A stretch of DNA of 64,000 bases from Heterobasidion occidentale. Its lineage: Eukaryota > Basidiomycota > Agaricomycetes > Russulales > Bondarzewiaceae. This document shows positions 36,651-48,642 of this stretch, piece by piece. Below the pieces are notes generated by a model, which did not search any database, was not told the origin of the DNA, and was given only the letters and a program-made list of their open reading frames with translations. The position numbers were made by a program, and so were the translations under genes. Positions within the stretch are counted from its first letter, which is position 1, and each line of letters opens with the position of its first letter. The stretch is from positions 372,001 to 436,000 of the forward strand of contig JBCAQO010000013.1 in assembly GCA_039111635.1 (NCBI GenBank), in the 5' to 3' direction.

Positions 36651-37647
36651 ACAGCCTCGTGACAGCACTAGAGGCGACGCGCCCTCCGTTGGCACTCTGC
36701 ACGCACGCGTAGATGAAGGGTGTCGTACGCGCAACGCACGACGCACAGTCGCGTCGCATCCAGCCCCCTCCAGCCCCCTTCATTTCTTCAAACTTTACAT
36801 CTCGCAGCCTTCTCAAGAATTTTTGCGTCGCTTCGTCCAGCTTCGTCCTCGGAAATTCGCAAGGTACGCTGGGCACGGCACGGCGTGGCGGCACAGGGCG
36901 GCATAGGGGCCCGGCACTAGCCGGGCGTGCTGTGGACTGTCTGTGGCGGCGGGGAGTGGCGGGCCGAAGCATTTAACCTGATTGGGATTAGACTTTTTCT
37001 TCTGGTCAGATAGGTCAGATTGGGTCTCCGGCATTTCAGTTTTCATCCAAATAGATCTCTAGCAAGTGCTGGGCTTACAGGCGAGTTGTCTGTTCTGTTC
37101 TGGGATGATAACGACGACGACGACGAGTCTATATAGTATGAACTGTGATGTTTTTGGTTCCACCATCCCCGCGCGGGCTCTAGATCGATCATGCATGTCA
37201 CAGGCCTACGTGGTTTCATCTGCTATTATGTCCATGTCCTTCCAGTTTTATCGGCATCTTTGTTCCATTGGCACCAGGTGCTAGTCGCTATTGCTAACTA
37301 ACCCAGACATGCATTCGATCTGCCTCATTGACCAGGTGCATTCCTTAGAAGAGGTACTCGAAGAAAGCGTTCGTACACTCTCGGTGCGAGGGGTGACTAG
37401 TGACTCGGCCTGGGCTGCGAGGTGAGGATAACATATAATACGCGCAGGTTCGTGCGATGACTCCACAGTTTCTAGCATAGTGGCATGAGACCGTCGTTCT
37501 CTACCCCCCCCTCCCGCCCACCATCGCATACGGTTCTCAGGTCGATCTGCATTGCACGTCGGAGAAGCTTTGATATAGCCATCTTGCCTCGTTTGCATCT
37601 CTATCAGCCTTGACTGAGCTGTTGCCCGAGCCGGGGAGAAGGAAGCA
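36651..37647. other. Intergenic, no gene identified
   Basis: About 1 kb with only a diverged repeat edge at its left end. No splice-linked coding blocks or RNA genes recognised. Confidence 0.5.
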
Positions 37648-38686
37648 GCATGAGCGCGCGCGTCGGACCACAGAATTCCGGAACATGGACCCAAGCGGGT
37701 AAACGGGCAGAGAGCAAGCAATAGAGGAGAGGTGTGGGCAGGGTGTAAAAAACAGACGACGTACGCTTAGACGACGTACCTGGGACAACGAAATCGGTGA
37801 TCGACTGCACGCGAGCGGGCGCGCACGCACAACAGCAGAATTAGGATCAGCCATCGCCAGCGCTCGCTCGCGCGTGCCCGCGCGCACCACAACTTCAAAA
37901 AGAAGAATGCACCGCGATCAAGACGAAAATCTGCACGATCAAGTGGGTCATGTTACGATACGCCCGAGCACCATCAGCGCGCGATTCGCCAGACACGGTG
38001 AGAGAGCCTGGGGACTCCTATGTACACGCACCAGACAGGGCTTGACGGTGAGCGCGGCAGGGGTGGTGTGGTTAGACCGTGCTCTCTGTGTTCTCGTTCG
38101 ACAACACCCTCGGCGCGCTGCTCGTCGGTGGGCTCATCAGCGGCATGTGCGTCCCCTTTCTCTGCCGTCCCTCGTTTCCGCCGCACTTTCTCCTGATTAC
38201 TGCCTTTATCGTCGGCAACGTGAGCGAAAGAGTGAAGCGAGCGAGCGAGGGGGTGAGCACCGGGCGGGCAGAAGGGAAGGAGGGGGAGTCGAAGGACGGG
38301 CGACAGGGAGCATGAGCAGGGACAGACCCGAATTCGGCGCGTCCACGCAGCTCCATTTCCCACCTTGGCTTCTTTACCTTCATTTTTCACCACCGCCTCC
38401 CTGGGTCTCGCATTCTCGCACGACAATCCCTCCTCCTCTGCAACAGCCTGGCCTCCATCCCCCCCTTTCAGAGCCTCTGGCACGAGCCTCTATGCGCGTT
38501 AAGGTGCGATAAGCTCTGCACATCGTCACGATGCCACCTTGTACGCAAGCACCGACCTCTAGCACTTCTATCTTGGCGTTTCATCTTTGAAAGCAACAAA
38601 CCTGATGGACAACAGCGACACCTTTGCATCGTCCCAGGGTGCCGAGTGACAGGTGATGATCACGACTGTCAACACTCTCCTGAAAA
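37648..38686. pseudogene. Rearranged partial copy of the DUF6534 micro-exon gene
   Basis: Three blocks. 37648-38066 matches 34778-35431 in the same orientation and spans exon 7 back to part of exon 4; intron 4 is cut to about 15 bp and the 10-bp exon has lost its donor. 38072-38209 matches 35835-35968 in INVERTED orientation (exon 1 with the QFSFDNTLGALLVGG-like region, plus intron 1); the ATG is lost. 38214-38686 matches the gene's upstream flank in direct orientation. The 18-bp exon is still 18 bp and in frame (IFVLIA against IHVLIT), but the assembly as a whole cannot encode the protein. Confidence 0.8.
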
Positions 38687-40515
38687 TCTTATAGGAAGGG
38701 AAATGCCCATCACAGCCTGCATGCGAGCACGTGCGCGACATGTACTCCCTAAACAGCAGCGACACGCCCATCGTCGGCGGTCTCCACACACGTAGGAAAA
38801 CTGGAGGGTGCTATGCGGCATCGAGATCATTTTGATCCATGATTTAAATTCATCCGCTGCGAGACTAACCTTCCATGTTCATAGTGCCAACCCAACCTGT
38901 ACGTCACAGTCGTACTCTCACCACATCTGATCTTGATCGTCTGTTCCGCGTTTGTTAGATGTGTACCTCGTCTTCTGGCCAAGAGCCCAGAAGGCAGTGC
39001 CCTACAGTGCCGTGTGCGCAGCACATGCATTCGCGTTGCGTCCAGCCCTGTCCAGCCTGCTTCAGCCCCATTCAACTTTGACATCTCGTGCACATCTTAT
39101 GCTTCTTGTAGAACTACCCGAACACTTGTGCCTAGTTAATTCTACCGAAGCCCTGGCTCCATCGCCTTCAGGCGCTAATCTCTGACAAACCAAAACATTC
39201 ACTCATCACGCGTTTATATTCCGCGAAGCGCACACTGTCTCCCATCAATCAGAAAAGGGGCTCGAAGATGGGGCTCCGAGGAAATGACGGGAACGTGGAA
39301 GACAATACATAACGCACGAATATTCGTACTGTCTATTCACCATTCCTAGTGCGGCAGTAGTCGACTCGAGTCTCTAGGCAATTATTCGCATCTGATGCCT
39401 CCTTTTTGGATCTATTAGGAGCGCCTTTCTTTGGTCGGCCACCGTTCCTGTCTACTTTCTCGCACCACCAGCTTGCCGCTCATGATCCACACGATGATGC
39501 GGTATAAGACTTCAGAACGATGGCAGTGCGCGCCACGCAGATCACAGTACATAAGACAGACGATATTGCAAGTTGCCTACAAAGCACCAACCCATCGCCA
39601 ACTTGATGTCCTACCCGAAGAAAATGTCCCAGTCCGTAGCAAGCGCCTCTGACCGACTTTCAGTACTAAGCGAGCAGGCATGTGCAGCATATTATTGTCA
39701 CTCATTCTCATTGCCCGGAATCTAGTCGGAGGTTAATCAAATAACTGAATCTCACTTTTAGACGCTTCAATCGCCCTTTCCATATCCGCCAACCACGGAG
39801 GAGGGCGTCGAACGTGCGTACTGAACGCACTCCTTCACTAATTTCGGGCTCAGACTGCTATGTCCTTTCTCGCCACACAGAACCTCTGCTAGACGATGCC
39901 AAACCGAAGTACATCACGTACTCATCAGGTGCCTCCCAACAGAGGCCGATGTCGTTTCGCCGAAGGTTTTATTATACGTACACTGCGTTTCTTGTCACTC
40001 TTGCTGTTGGACTAGAAGTCATGCTTCATGAATCGAAGAAATATAATGGCATGTTCTCTCTCAATGCTCCTACGCATGGTTCGCTACTAACAGTCGCAAT
40101 TATGAGATAGGATTGAACTATCGCGATTGGGGTATACTTGGGAATGAGGACTTTCAGGTCCTGAGTCAGTTACTGCATATAACGCGCGTGCGTCATGCTT
40201 AAACACAATCGGCATACAAGTCACTACTTAAAGCTCTTGATAGACGGCTGTCCCTACCGCAGTCGCTATGATTGTGACAGGACTGTGGATGTGGGTGGAT
40301 GCCGAAATCAAACGATTGCAGGTGCGTTCACTCCATGTTCTAATGATCTCAATTGACAACTGGCGCATAAATTTGCAGCCCTACGTGGATCTTGTCCACG
40401 GCGGCTCACCGGCAAAAAGGAGCCTCCTGTTGGATTACACTCGTGTACAGTGCGTTTCAGCTCTAAAGATGCATGGTTTCCATTGAACGGAAGTCCCGTG
40501 GTGACAGACGATATC
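38687..40515 (+). repeat. Segmental duplication, right copy, with empty Helitron site
   Basis: Matches 13117-14931 in the same orientation. The bases before 38687 (CTCCTGAAAA) continue straight into TCTTATAGG, while at the left copy the same TCTTATAGG directly follows the Helitron CTAG. The A38686-T38687 step is therefore an unoccupied paralogous insertion site. Part of the segment is the promoter and first exons of the DUF3433-like gene. Confidence 0.9.
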
Positions 40516-42257
40516 TTGTATGGTATACGGCGAACCGCAACAAACATTACGCCGTCTTTATATCGTCGCTAATGTTAATCGTCACGGCCACATTTCAATT
40601 CTTGGCGTCATCGATCTTGACGGTGCAGGACATGCCGGTAACGACTCAAAGTAAGTTCGTCTTAGTTGTGTTTGCTCATGCTGCTTAAGCGCTTGTGCAA
40701 CTTTCAGATACGAGTTCTGCCACCAGGCCGCTGCTCTCATTTGACATGAATACGACGGACAACAAATATTTGATCAGTGCGTCTCTTGAATTTTGCATGC
40801 TGCGCGCTACGTGATGCGGGATTTGACTCTATGGTGTGCTGTCCGCAATTGAGATGCCGTCGGAGCATCAGGTTATGCAGCTGCTATATCCTTGTTCGGA
40901 CTTGATCCAATGCCGTTCGTTCAGGGTGGTTATACTTTTGGGGACCTTGGGACAGCAGTAAGTGCTTGAGGTGTCGGAAATATCCACGAGTGCTGTATGA
41001 TTCATCATTACTCTAGCTTCCGATGAACTTGAACGCGACGGTGCGGGCATCGACCACTGTCATTCACACCCAAACCAACTGCATTGAACCAGACGTGGTG
41101 CGTATTAACAAGCGGCCTCTTGGCAACAGAACTGATTGTCCATCAGGTTCCTGCCATTTATGGCGACAGTCTTAACAATTCTTCATACCAAATTGACACA
41201 AAGTTCCAAAACTGTTCTCGGACAACGAATTTTACCGCTCCCCCTGGGGACGGCATATACGCGGCGGTACTGCCTTTCGAGCCTTGCGATGAAGATTCAC
41301 AAATTCCCAGACATTTCTGGCCGATATACATCGCCGTTTATACTTTCGAACCGAGCCCCGCCATATCGGTCACGGGGTGCTGGCCAACGATCACACTTCA
41401 CAACGCCTCTGTCTTGATTGGTGTACAAGATTCAACAGTGCAGAGTGTCACTCTTCTGGATGATCCACAGACGGATGAGGAACATAACAAGCTGTCACAA
41501 AACATCTCTATTATTCCGGAAGGCCTCTTGGGTGCAGGTGACTCTTTCATCGGGCTCAATGGTTTCTTCTGGGATGAGCTGGCAAACTCCAGCGATCTGT
41601 ACTGCGAAAAGACAATAATAGACCAGTTCAGAACGGTATTATGGATGACCGCAGAGAACGGGCCAGGGCTCGACAGGATATTCGCGCCAAGCAACAACCT
41701 GAGCTCGATCGTGGAGTCTTTATATGTGAGCGGGTGGGTGATTGATTTTGAGGCTCTGCTGACCTTGGTCATACAGAAACCCTATTTGGCCATGCTCGCG
41801 CGAAGCTACTATTTTGCCGACTACGACAACGTGACGACGATATTGGAGATCACAAAATTTGAAAAGCGGCTCAGTATGAAGTGAGGTTCGATCTTGTCGA
41901 GCTGATCGACACAGGCTGACAGGCATATATAGTGATCTTACGGTCCACTATCTTGCCTCCACATTGATTGTGTTTGCATGCGCTGGACTTGCTGTTCAGG
42001 TACTTCACAGACGAGACAGCCGAAAACTGCATGTGTATTTCCTGCCTGGGACGATCGCCGCGGCAGCGGCTGTCACGTCCGGGTCCGCATGGGCAATCGA
42101 ACTCGACGGCCGGCAGAGCCTCGAGCAAGTCACTGCCTCGCTCGCGGAGAGGACTTTCAAAATCGATCAGAAGACGAATAAGATCGTGGAAGATGAGGAG
42201 GCTCCGGTGATTGATAGGCGCAACAATTCCGGGCTCGACTTCGAAATGACAGCATAA
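39606..42257 (+). CDS. DUF3433-like multi-pass membrane protein
   Basis: Fungal membrane protein of unknown function. Start ATG 39606 (MSYPKKMSQSVASASDRLSV); exon 1 probably ends at a GC donor (CAG|GCATGT). Then TEEGVE joins to EPLLDDAK, and a first membrane span (FLVTLAVGLEVMLHES) follows. Exon with TAVPTAVAMIVTGLWMWVD, intron, PYVDLVHGGSPAKRSLLLDY joined to RYLVWYTANRNKHY, then a further span. A large, probably extracellular region with N-glycosylation sequons (NNSS, NCS, NATV, NLSS) runs to about 41880. A last splice (donor after AGTATGAA) leads to the C-terminal membrane span (LIVFACAGLAVQVLHRR) and a short charged tail. The exon around 40150-40190 is the least certain. The family call rests on the PT-x-VA...W-x-D...QPY...LDY pattern from memory. 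Its 5' half is duplicated at 14027-14931. Confidence 0.72.
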
Positions 42258-43082
42258 TATCTGGCAGCAAGCAACGATTGGCGGACTCTGTTCTGGCCAA
42301 CATGCTCGTTACAGAGAGGATGTTCGTGGGTTTTATCTACAGGAATTGCTTTAACATTCTTATAATGGCTAATACTATAGAGACTTTAATTGACACCACT
42401 ACACATTCATATCTAAGAGTTCGTAGCCGAAATGCCTAGACACAGTCCTTAGAAGACTAGCCGTGATTAGGGTCCATGGTGTACAACGCTGCCCAAATAT
42501 TAACCGCAGGGACTCTCAATCCCCTTGTTGACCAACTTACAAGGAATCCCAGTATGTAGCTCACACAAATGTCAACGTCAAACTAATGCTCGGTTAGCGA
42601 GCAACGATCAATTCACAAGGCGATGAAGGCTATCGGTGTCCTTATATGGAGCGTCTTCTCCTACTCACGCCGACAAGCCATATATGGTCATCGTTCTTCT
42701 CCACGATTGACGAAATAAAAAGACCGGTGTGATGTGCAGTGTGATTCACATTCAACGCTGGACCTGCACTGTTACTTACTGACATCGTTTTGACGAGCTG
42801 ATCAACACTTCAGGTGAGGGATTACCAATCAAGCGGAGGTTAAGCTCAAGCTATTCCTATGCGCATAGTGTATGCGTATGCTGACGTTCTTTTCAGAAGG
42901 CCATATCTAATTTATAGTCCAAGCACTGCTGGACACCGAAGGGCCTATATTATCAACATCAGCGATCATCATACTCAAGGGTAAGTAATCGAGAGATTGG
43001 CGTTGATCATTGTAAGCGCGTCGCCTTCATATTTTGTGGTCCTCCTTGATGATTGACGAGCCGCATCACACAGGCCTCGCAC
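42258..43082. other. Intergenic, nothing identified
   Basis: 825 bp between the DUF3433-like stop and the F-box start. No RNA gene or repeat recognised; presumably the 3' end of one gene and the promoter of the next. Confidence 0.5.
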
Positions 43083-45020
43083 ATGATGAATGGGCCCGGC
43101 ACCGCAGGGCCCTCTCGCCGCCACAGCTTCACGAACATGCACATACCCCCGCCCTTACCCCTACCTCCACCGCGCACCAAGCACATTGAAAGAGGCAGAG
43201 GCAGAGGAAGATATAGAGGCGGAATGGCTCGTCAGAGCACTTCTATCGACCAGGAGAAGCCGAAAGATATCGATTCCCTCCCCGTTGAGCTCCTGGAGGA
43301 GATCTTCCGTTGTTGCATACAAGCCAACGCGCCCTGGCACAGCACCAAAGACACCTGGCGCGCTGAGCGACGCTCTATCTCCATCTCCGTTACCCCGTTG
43401 GGCGTTCCCAAATGGATCACCCTCACCTACGTTTGCCGACGCTGGCGCCGCATCGCGCTTCGCAATCCCCTTTTCTGGCTGCACATCCCAACCACCATCT
43501 CCCTCCCCTGGATTAACACCTACCTCGCCCGCTCGCGCAATCAACCATTGACCATCGACCTCGACGTTGTACACATCGCCCCAGACGAGTTCCGCTCGCT
43601 CGCCACTGCCGCGGCACCGCGGCTCAAAGCGCTTTACCTCGGCCGCGCGGGTTTCGACCACAGCGCCATCACCCTCGAGCGGTACTGCGCCCCGCTCGCG
43701 AGCGTGCCCATGCCGAAGCTCGAGTCTCTCGTGCTCGACATCAGCGTGCCGAACTGTGAGCTCCTCGACACCCTCTTCGCATCCCAGGCGCCGCGCCTCC
43801 GCAGGCTCTGGCTCGGCCCGGGCGTCTCCGTGCGCCCGATCTCAACTTTGCTCCCGAACCTGAGGTACCTCAAGCTCCAGACGACACTCTCTGTGCCAGA
43901 ATTGCTTTCAATCGTCAATCAAACGCCGCTCCTCGAGACGCTGTACGTCGGTGACCTCCTAATCTCCGGGCATGCGTTTCGCGACATCGGCACGCTCCCT
44001 AGAGGCGCGAGAGTGAACCTCGCGCACCTCGCGCACCTGACGATCAAGCCGAGCCAGGAGACCCATCCCAGCATGTTCATCGACGTGTTCGAAAGACTTG
44101 TGCTCCCCGCGACCGTGCACGTCGACTTCGGCATGACCATCGAAGCGCCCGAGGAGATCGCCGAGAAAGAGCTCTGGATACGGCTGCTCGGGCGCATAGG
44201 TATGCATCTCGATCTCATCCAGGGCTGCTTGAAGCAGCTGTACATCGACGCGCAGGTCTGGCATCCGCGCTCGCTCACCGTCGCGTGCTACCCCGCGTCC
44301 CTCGTCTCCGCGCAGAGCCCTGCCGACGCGGGGCGCTCACACCTCGACTCGGACATCGTGGGATGGACCGGCCACGGCTCCTGCGATAGCGAGAAATGCG
44401 CGGCGCCCTTCCGCCTGCACGTTACGTTCCTGGACCCTGGCCAGTCCGTACCCCTCAACGACCTCGTCGACCTTCTCGACCGGCTCACGCCCGCTGGCAT
44501 GCTCAACCTCGAAGCGCTGCGGCTTTCGCTCACGATCACCCCGTTCTTGGGCGCCGACGCGCTCTCGCTCACCGCGCGGGCGAACGATTTTGCGCCGTGG
44601 CGCAGGATGCTTGGAGGGCACCTGGCTAGCATGACAGTGCTCAAGGTCTCAAAATACGCCGTTATCGGTGCCTTGCGGGCGCTCATTCCCGAACCTGAGC
44701 CTGAATCCATGGACGTCGGTGACGACGACGAGCCCAGTGATGCCCCATCGCGAAAGTACCCCCCGCTCCCTTTCCTCGAGACACTCGTCGTCGACAGTTC
44801 CACGTTAGGATGCAGCCATTGGCAGAGAAACCGATGGCAGTCGGAGCCGCTCGTGTTCCCATTGTTGAGGACTGTGTTAGGACAAAGGATGGATTCGGGG
44901 CTCGCGCTGAAGACATTGGTGCTTCAGCATTGCGAGTGTGGGAGGCAGTATGTGGAGTCGTTGTCGGCATTCGCGAAGAATGTAGTGTTCAACAACGGAG
45001 GTGCTATCGTGGAGAGATAA
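43083..45020 (+). CDS. F-box protein with leucine-rich C-terminal region
   Basis: Probable substrate adaptor of an SCF ubiquitin ligase. One uninterrupted exon of 645 codons starting at ATG 43083. The N-terminus is Pro-rich (HIPPPLPLPPP) followed by an RG-rich patch (RGRGRGRYRGG). The F-box spans roughly residues 65-145: DSLPVELLEEIFRCC, then ITLTYVCRRWRRIALRNPLFW. The rest has irregular leucine-rich repeats (LKALYLGRAG, LRRLWLGPGV, LRYLKLQTTL, LETLYVGDLL) as in the large basidiomycete F-box family. Expansion of this family in Agaricomycetes is well known; the specific target cannot be inferred. Confidence 0.9.
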   Translation: MMNGPGTAGPSRRHSFTNMHIPPPLPLPPPRTKHIERGRGRGRYRGGMARQSTSIDQEKPKDIDSLPVELLEEIFRCCIQANAPWHSTKDTWRAERRSISISVTPLGVPKWITLTYVCRRWRRIALRNPLFWLHIPTTISLPWINTYLARSRNQPLTIDLDVVHIAPDEFRSLATAAAPRLKALYLGRAGFDHSAITLERYCAPLASVPMPKLESLVLDISVPNCELLDTLFASQAPRLRRLWLGPGVSVRPISTLLPNLRYLKLQTTLSVPELLSIVNQTPLLETLYVGDLLISGHAFRDIGTLPRGARVNLAHLAHLTIKPSQETHPSMFIDVFERLVLPATVHVDFGMTIEAPEEIAEKELWIRLLGRIGMHLDLIQGCLKQLYIDAQVWHPRSLTVACYPASLVSAQSPADAGRSHLDSDIVGWTGHGSCDSEKCAAPFRLHVTFLDPGQSVPLNDLVDLLDRLTPAGMLNLEALRLSLTITPFLGADALSLTARANDFAPWRRMLGGHLASMTVLKVSKYAVIGALRALIPEPEPESMDVGDDDEPSDAPSRKYPPLPFLETLVVDSSTLGCSHWQRNRWQSEPLVFPLLRTVLGQRMDSGLALKTLVLQHCECGRQYVESLSAFAKNVVFNNGGAIVER

Positions 45021-45504
45021 TTGTGACCGATGAGTTCGTGATGGACGCCGTGATCGCGTAAACCTTGTATTATCAATCAGCCTCTTTGAGCTCGAATGAC
45101 TTGCGACCAGGTTCTGTACCAACGAGTGAGTGTGCGGAGAGATACCGAGACGGACATACTGGAATAATTACATGTCGATGGATAGTGTTCGGACACAACA
45201 ATACCTAGGTACATGGACTTCCACCCAGTCACGTGAACTCAGCGCGCAGAGAACATCGCTGCATCGCGGTCCGCGCAAGGTCACCTGCGCTGCACCTGCG
45301 GTCTTCAACGGGTTTGCAGAAGCCATGTAAAATCACACTTGCCGTGCCAGAAGCGAGGGACGAACAGGGGTATAAGATCATCGAGGGCGTCCCTGGGCGT
45401 CCTGCGCCGAGGAGCTCGGACGGTCTAACCTGTGAGATCGCACCAAGGTCGCCTTGCATCGAGTTGTGTGCAAGGACCATCGCAGTGTGCAAGCAGTGCC
45501 GCTG
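45021..45504. other. Intergenic, nothing identified
   Basis: 484 bp between the F-box stop and the glycosidase start. No feature recognised. Confidence 0.5.
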
Positions 45505-48071
45505 ATGCATCGCACCTCCCGCTTCGTCATCGTGACCCTCCACCTCCTACTCGTCACATCCCCCGCTTCGGCCCAAAGCACCGCCATCGACCGGCATGCC
45601 CTCGTAACGCGCTACAACCCCTCCCGCTCCTTCTCCTCCCTCTCCCAAAACGCATCCGCCCTCCTCAACTACACCACCCCCCTCTCCACCGGCAACGGCA
45701 ACCTCGCCTTCAACGCCGACCTCACCGGCCTGCACACCCTCCTCCCCTTCCCCACGCTCTCCGCCTGGGCCTTCAAGAACGACTCCCTCCCGCCCAACCG
45801 CACGCTCGCTGACCTCGCCGCGTACAAGGGCGCGCGCTGGCCCGCACAGGGCGGGCGCACGGACGTGCAGTACCTGTTCGGCGTCGGCGGCGAGGACGCA
45901 GCGGTGGAGCAGTGGCTCATCGCGAACCCGAACCGCGCGGACTTGGGGCGCGTCGGGTTCGTGCTGCTCGATCCCGACGACGGGGCGCCGCGCGCGATCG
46001 GCGGGGAGGACGTGTCCGAGGCGCACCAGACGCTCGACCTCTGGACCGGCACGCTCACCAGCGCGTTCGCGCTCGCTCCCTTCGCCGACGCGCTGGTGAC
46101 GGTGCGGACGGCGTGCGACCCCGCCCACGACGCGCTCGGGATCGCGATCGTGTCTCCGCTCCTGGCGCAAGGCAGGCTCGGTATCTTCCTCGACTTCCCG
46201 TGGAGCGACGGCTCGCAGAAGTTCAGACGCCGTTCGTGGGGTCATACGCGGCGGCCGACGTGTCGAAGCATGAGACGGTGCTGAGCGTCGGCGGTGGAGG
46301 CGGAGGCGATGATGCGGAGAGGGCAGCGTGGGCGAGCGTGAGGCACACAATGGTAAACGCCACGTTCTATACCACTGTGTACAGCGACGGCGAAGGGAAC
46401 TCGTTCGCCATAGCGCGCGACGGCCCAGATACACACCGGTACACCATCCGCCCTGCACCGCGCACAGGCGAGTTCTCCCTCGCTGCCGCTTTCTCGCTCA
46501 CGCCCCCAGAAACTGCCGCGCAGAGCGCGCATTTACGCGCCTCTGCGATCATGCGGGCGTCCGCCGCCGCTTGGACATCGTATTGGAGCACCGGCGGCTT
46601 CGTGACCTGGTGTCCAGCACGAACTTTTCGGATCCGCGCGCGGACGAGCTCAGCGGCGGGTGATATTGTCGCGGTACCTGATGCGCGTGAACGCCGCGGG
46701 GGACGCGCCGCCGCAGGAGGTGAGTGCGCTGTAGATGGCCGAACTGACGCTCACGTCCTACTCACACTCTCAAACCCGTCGCCGACATAGTCGGGCCTCG
46801 TGAACAACGGCTGGGTACGTTGCCGTCTTCGTCTTCCTATCAGCTCGCCAGCGCTCACTCTCTCGACTGCGCGCGCGGCGACAGTACGGCAAGTTCCACA
46901 TGGAGGAGTACTTCTGGCACGCCGCGCACTGGGCGCTCTGGTCGAACCAAGACATCCTCCGCCGCTCGTCCTCGATTTACGCGCGCTTCCTCCCCAGCGC
47001 GCTCGCGCGCGCGCAGGCACAGGGGTGGGTTGGACGGGACGGCAGAGGTGCAGGGGCGCGGTGGCCCAAGATGACGGAGAACACGGGGCGGGAGGCGCCG
47101 GGCGAGATCAACGAGCTGTTGATCTGGGAGCAGCCGCACGCGTTCGTGTTTGCGGAATACGAGCGGCGCGCGGCGGTCTCGGCCGGCGGAAAGGCGGGGC
47201 CCGCCGAGCGCGCGGTGCTGGAGAAGTGGGCGCCCGTCGTGCGCGCGACGGCGGACTGGATGGCCGCTTACGCGTGGCGCAACGCGAGCACGGGGCGGTA
47301 CGGCCTCGGCGCGCCGATGTACGTCGTGAGCGAGGACACGGCCCCGAACGCGACGCGCAACCCCGCGTTTGAGCTCGCGTACTGGCGTCTGGGGCTCGGG
47401 ATCGCGTCGGGCTGGCTCGCACGCCTGGGCGAGGAGGTGCTGGGAGGGTGGGAGGAGGTAAGAGAAGGGCTCGCGCCGCTGCCGCTGGAGGGCGGGCTGT
47501 ATGCGGTGTATGAGGGCATCGGGGAGGGGTGGTGGGACGTTGGGGGATACGTGAACGATCATCCGGCGTTGGTGGGCCTGTACGGGTGGTTACCGGAGAC
47601 GAAGGGGCTAGATTTAGAGGTTCAGAGGCGGACGGTGGAGAGGGTATGGGAGGGGTGGAATTTCACAAACTGTTGGGGGTGCGTGTCTCGATTCTTTCGG
47701 TGTCGCGCTCGGCTCTAGGTAATGTCGCGATACGGAGCAAAAGTGACCTCAACCCCATTTTGCAGGTGGGACTTTCCAATGCTCGCGATGTCTGCCGCGC
47801 GAATGGGCGAAAAGGAAAAGGCAGTGAAGTGGTTGCTGGACCCGCTGTTCGCGTTCGACGAGGTGGGGATGCCAGTGGGCGGGGTGCGGGTGCCGACGCC
47901 GTATTTCCCAGGTGCAGGGCGCTGCTGTATGCGGTCGCGATGATGGCCGGCGGATGGGACGGGGACGGGGATCCCAGGAATGGACGAGGGGCGTTCAACG
48001 GGTCGAGGAAAGGAGTCGGTTTTCCGGACGAGTGGAATGTGCGCGCGGAAGGGCTGATGAAGGCGATGTAA
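45505..48071 (+). CDS. Secreted six-hairpin glycosidase-like protein, four apparent frameshifts
   Basis: Putative secreted glycoside hydrolase with an (alpha/alpha)6 barrel; substrate unknown. ATG 45505 gives a signal peptide (MHRTSRFVIVTLHLLLV...ASA). Conserved blocks: LSTGNGNLAFNADLTGL, TLSAWAFKNDSLP, IEQW-type VEQWLIANPNR, DFPWSDGSQKF, PFVGSYAAADVSKHET, YFWHAAHWALW, KMTENTGREAPGEINELLIW, YVVSEDTAPN, WDVGGYVNDHPALVGLYGWL, WDFPMLAMSAARMG, ALLYAVAMMAGGWDG. Four frame changes fall between blocks, near 46224, 46605, 46650 and 47918; each is repaired by one extra base. The gene is either recently decayed or lies in a patch of poor consensus. Two normal introns flank the SGLVNNGW exon, and another starts after NCWG. 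A relic paralog lies at 52128-52420. Confidence 0.75.
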
Positions 48072-48642
48072 GGCGAAAACCTTTACTTTTGTGCTGACAC
48101 GCACATGGCTATGGTCATCGTCATGAGTCTCGACGAAGGAGCTGGACGGAGCATTGAGTGGACCGTATGCGACGCGCCTCGGACATCAAAAATCCCGTTG
48201 CCGAACCACGCGTCTCTTCGTCCTCGACTCACCATCAGTTCACTATCTACCTCCGCGCACAGCCAGGTCCTCAGCTGCTCGGTATAAGACTCCGCAATGG
48301 CTCAAAAACGAAGCGTTGATACTTGTAACGCTCGCATTTATCTCTGCATTCTAGAAATTGCCGTTTCCGCTGCTAGCGTCCGTTGCTAGCGTCGGTTGCA
48401 ACACTGTGCTTGTAGCGCAGCGCGCTGACCAGTGGTCCTGCCAGGAGGTTGTGGTACTACACGAAAGGTCGCGGGATTTCATAAAATGACCACTTCGGCA
48501 GCTCTATTACTACTTTACCGCTCTCTGTTTCTCACCGACTTTGCCACACGAGGTTTTATTATAGGCGCTCAATTCTTATCCTCGCCTCGTATCCTCAGCC
48601 TTACTCACAACACCCGACTGCACTCCCCCACTTCCCTCGTAG
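48072..48642. other. Intergenic, nothing identified
   Basis: 571 bp upstream of the ankyrin gene. A small partial repetition (GCTAGCGTCCGTTGCTAGCG near 48372) is the only structure noticed. Confidence 0.5.

Noticed and set aside
45547..46458. 303-codon antisense ORF in the glycosidase gene
   Set aside because: GC-rich antisense open frame with Arg-rich translation; the sense strand carries the conserved glycosidase blocks.
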